Positions 62,991-64,000 of a stretch of DNA of 64,000 nt are shown here, one piece after another; position 1 is the first letter of the stretch; each line of letters begins with the position of its first letter. The notes beneath the pieces were generated by a model, which did no database searches, was not told where the DNA came from, and was given only the letters and a program-made list of their open reading frames with translations. Origin of the DNA: Bradyrhizobium canariense (lineage in GTDB: Bacteria > Pseudomonadota > Alphaproteobacteria > Rhizobiales > Xanthobacteraceae); assembly GCF_019402665.1 (NCBI RefSeq), contig NZ_VSST01000014.1, positions 33,672 to 97,671 on the forward strand. Reading direction: 5' to 3'. The position numbers were made by a program, and so were the translations under genes.

Positions 62991-63875
62991 ATGAAAGATC
63001 GTTCGGCAAAATATCGCGCATTCTATGCGCAGTTGATCTGCGCCGCGGCGAGGGCCGCGGACCCCCGTATCGAGGAAGCCTATCGCACCGTCAGGCGCGA
63101 GCCGTTCGCCGGACCCGGGCCGTGGTCGATCTCGGTTGGCGGACACCCCTATGTCGTTACGCCCGATGATGATCCCGCCTTCCTCTACCAGAACACGCTG
63201 CTCGCGCTCGACAGCGCGCGGGGTCTCAATATCGGGATGCCCGGCGCGCACGCCTATTGGCTCAGCGGTTGCGCGGTGAAGCAAGGCGAGATCGTGATCC
63301 AGATCGGCGCGGGGAGCGGCTACTACACGGCGATCCTCGCGCATCTCGTCGGCCCCGGCGGCCGCGTCCATGCCTACGAGATCGACGAACGTCTGGCAGG
63401 GCTCGCGCGCGAGAATCTGAAGGACATCGACCATGTGGATGTGTGGGATCGTTCGGGCATCGCGTCCGATCTGCCCAGAGCCGACGTGATCTATGTCTGC
63501 GCGGGTGCGGCGCAGCCGGCTGCCGAATGGCTCGATGCCTTGCTGCCCGGTGGGCGGCTGGTGTTTCCGCTCGCGCCTGAAGGCATGCTCGGCGGCATGC
63601 TGATGATCACGCGCCCGGACGAGGGTGCAGCCTGGCCCGCCAAATTCCTCGGGCGTGCCCAATTCATCGGCTGCGCGGGATTGCAGGATGCGGATGCTGC
63701 CCGGCGACTGGCGGAGGCGTTCGCAAGGGGATGGGAGGGCGTGCAGTCGTTGCGGAGAGAGGGCGCTCCCGACGAGACGTGCTGGTTCGGCGGTGACGGC
63801 TGGTGGCTCTCGACGGCACCGGCGCCTGTCGCGACTGCGCCCATCAAGCCCAACGCGGACATCACGCAGGCCTAG
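62991..63875 (+). CDS. Class I methyltransferase of the protein-L-isoaspartate type
   Basis: 294 residues from ATG 62991, with CGGAGGCGAC directly upstream. The SAM site is VIQIGAGSGYYTAILAHLVGPGGRVHAYEIDERLAGLARENL, close to PCMT proteins. The domain that follows (DVWDRSGIASDLPRADVIYVCAGAAQPAAEWLDALLPGGRLVFPLAP) supports the fold. It differs from classical Pcm in the N-terminal 70 residues. The final 75 residues have no match I recognise. Its link with the exopolysaccharide locus is positional only. Confidence 0.82.
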   Translation: MKDRSAKYRAFYAQLICAAARAADPRIEEAYRTVRREPFAGPGPWSISVGGHPYVVTPDDDPAFLYQNTLLALDSARGLNIGMPGAHAYWLSGCAVKQGEIVIQIGAGSGYYTAILAHLVGPGGRVHAYEIDERLAGLARENLKDIDHVDVWDRSGIASDLPRADVIYVCAGAAQPAAEWLDALLPGGRLVFPLAPEGMLGGMLMITRPDEGAAWPAKFLGRAQFIGCAGLQDADAARRLAEAFARGWEGVQSLRREGAPDETCWFGGDGWWLSTAPAPVATAPIKPNADITQA

Positions 63876-63879
63876 CCGG

Positions 63880-64000
63880 TCACGCCTTCGTGCAGCCGGC
63901 ACAATGAAAGCGGCCGCGCGAGGCGCGGAACAGGCTTCGGCAATACCATCGCCGCGCCAGCGCCTGAGCGGGCCTGCGGATCATCTGCGCGATCAACAAG
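63880..64000 (-). CDS. C-terminal end of an unidentified protein, truncated by window edge
   Basis: The minus strand is open from the right edge to TGA at 63880-63882 (39 residues: arginine-rich, ending HCAGCTKA with a CxxC pair). It is convergent with the methyltransferase gene, so a gene here is plausible, but the fragment is too short for a family. Confidence 0.4.
   Translation of the reverse strand, partial: LLIAQMIRRPAQALARRWYCRSLFRASRGRFHCAGCTKA

Overview
The window is 64 kb of GC-rich chromosomal DNA from an alphaproteobacterium, most likely a Bradyrhizobium or a close relative in the Nitrobacteraceae. This is inferred from the gene families, the frequent GTG and TTG starts behind good ribosome-binding sites, and dyad-rich intergenic repeats of the kind common in that group. 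No rRNA, tRNA, CRISPR array, transposase, phage gene or plasmid-maintenance gene was seen. Coding density is high on both strands. I could run no database searches, so family calls rest on motifs and remembered family sequences.

Layout. 0-4.1 kb (minus strand): a TRAP-type periplasmic binding protein, a membrane GGDEF-EAL protein 5 bp downstream that carries a frameshift, and an HlyD-like adaptor running off the left edge. 4.3-10.7 kb: a degenerate esterase-like protein, a small secreted protein, an AlkB-like dioxygenase, an unlisted 46-residue membrane protein, and an operon of DUF4173 membrane protein, response regulator and histidine kinase. 10.9-17.2 kb: a membrane-anchored GH3 glycosidase, a peptide-type binding protein, a dihydropyrimidinase, and a TetR regulator divergent from a PspA-YiaA envelope-stress pair with three palindromes between them.

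17.4-29.9 kb is catabolic: two tandem metal-dependent amidohydrolases with a Rieske ferredoxin, an SDR, an aldehyde dehydrogenase, an Old Yellow Enzyme, a GFA-like protein, a benzoylformate-decarboxylase-like ThDP enzyme, a flavin monooxygenase and an M20 peptidase. 30-34.2 kb: a complete gltIJKL acidic amino acid importer followed by a D-amino-acid transaminase. 34.4-39 kb: an emrA-emrB-ahpD efflux operon divergent from a LysR gene, with a near-identical 33-bp element in front of both emrA and emrB. 39-47.3 kb: a fused indolepyruvate:ferredoxin oxidoreductase with a downstream indoleacetamide-hydrolase-like amidase and a divergent Lrp/AsnC regulator, then a fumarylacetoacetate-hydrolase protein, a second flavin monooxygenase and the remains of an LDH2-type dehydrogenase.

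47.5-51.7 kb encodes a 1371-residue protein with five consecutive GAF-type modules before GGDEF and EAL domains. 52.3-63.9 kb is an exopolysaccharide locus: WecG/TagA glycosyltransferase, Wzz-like co-polymerase with an altered P-loop, methyltransferases, three further glycosyltransferases, an O-antigen-ligase/Wzy-type polymerase and a CelD/FemAB-like acyltransferase. The c-di-GMP proteins at both ends, the HlyD adaptor and this locus suggest a surface-polysaccharide lifestyle decision, but the link is inferred from proximity only.
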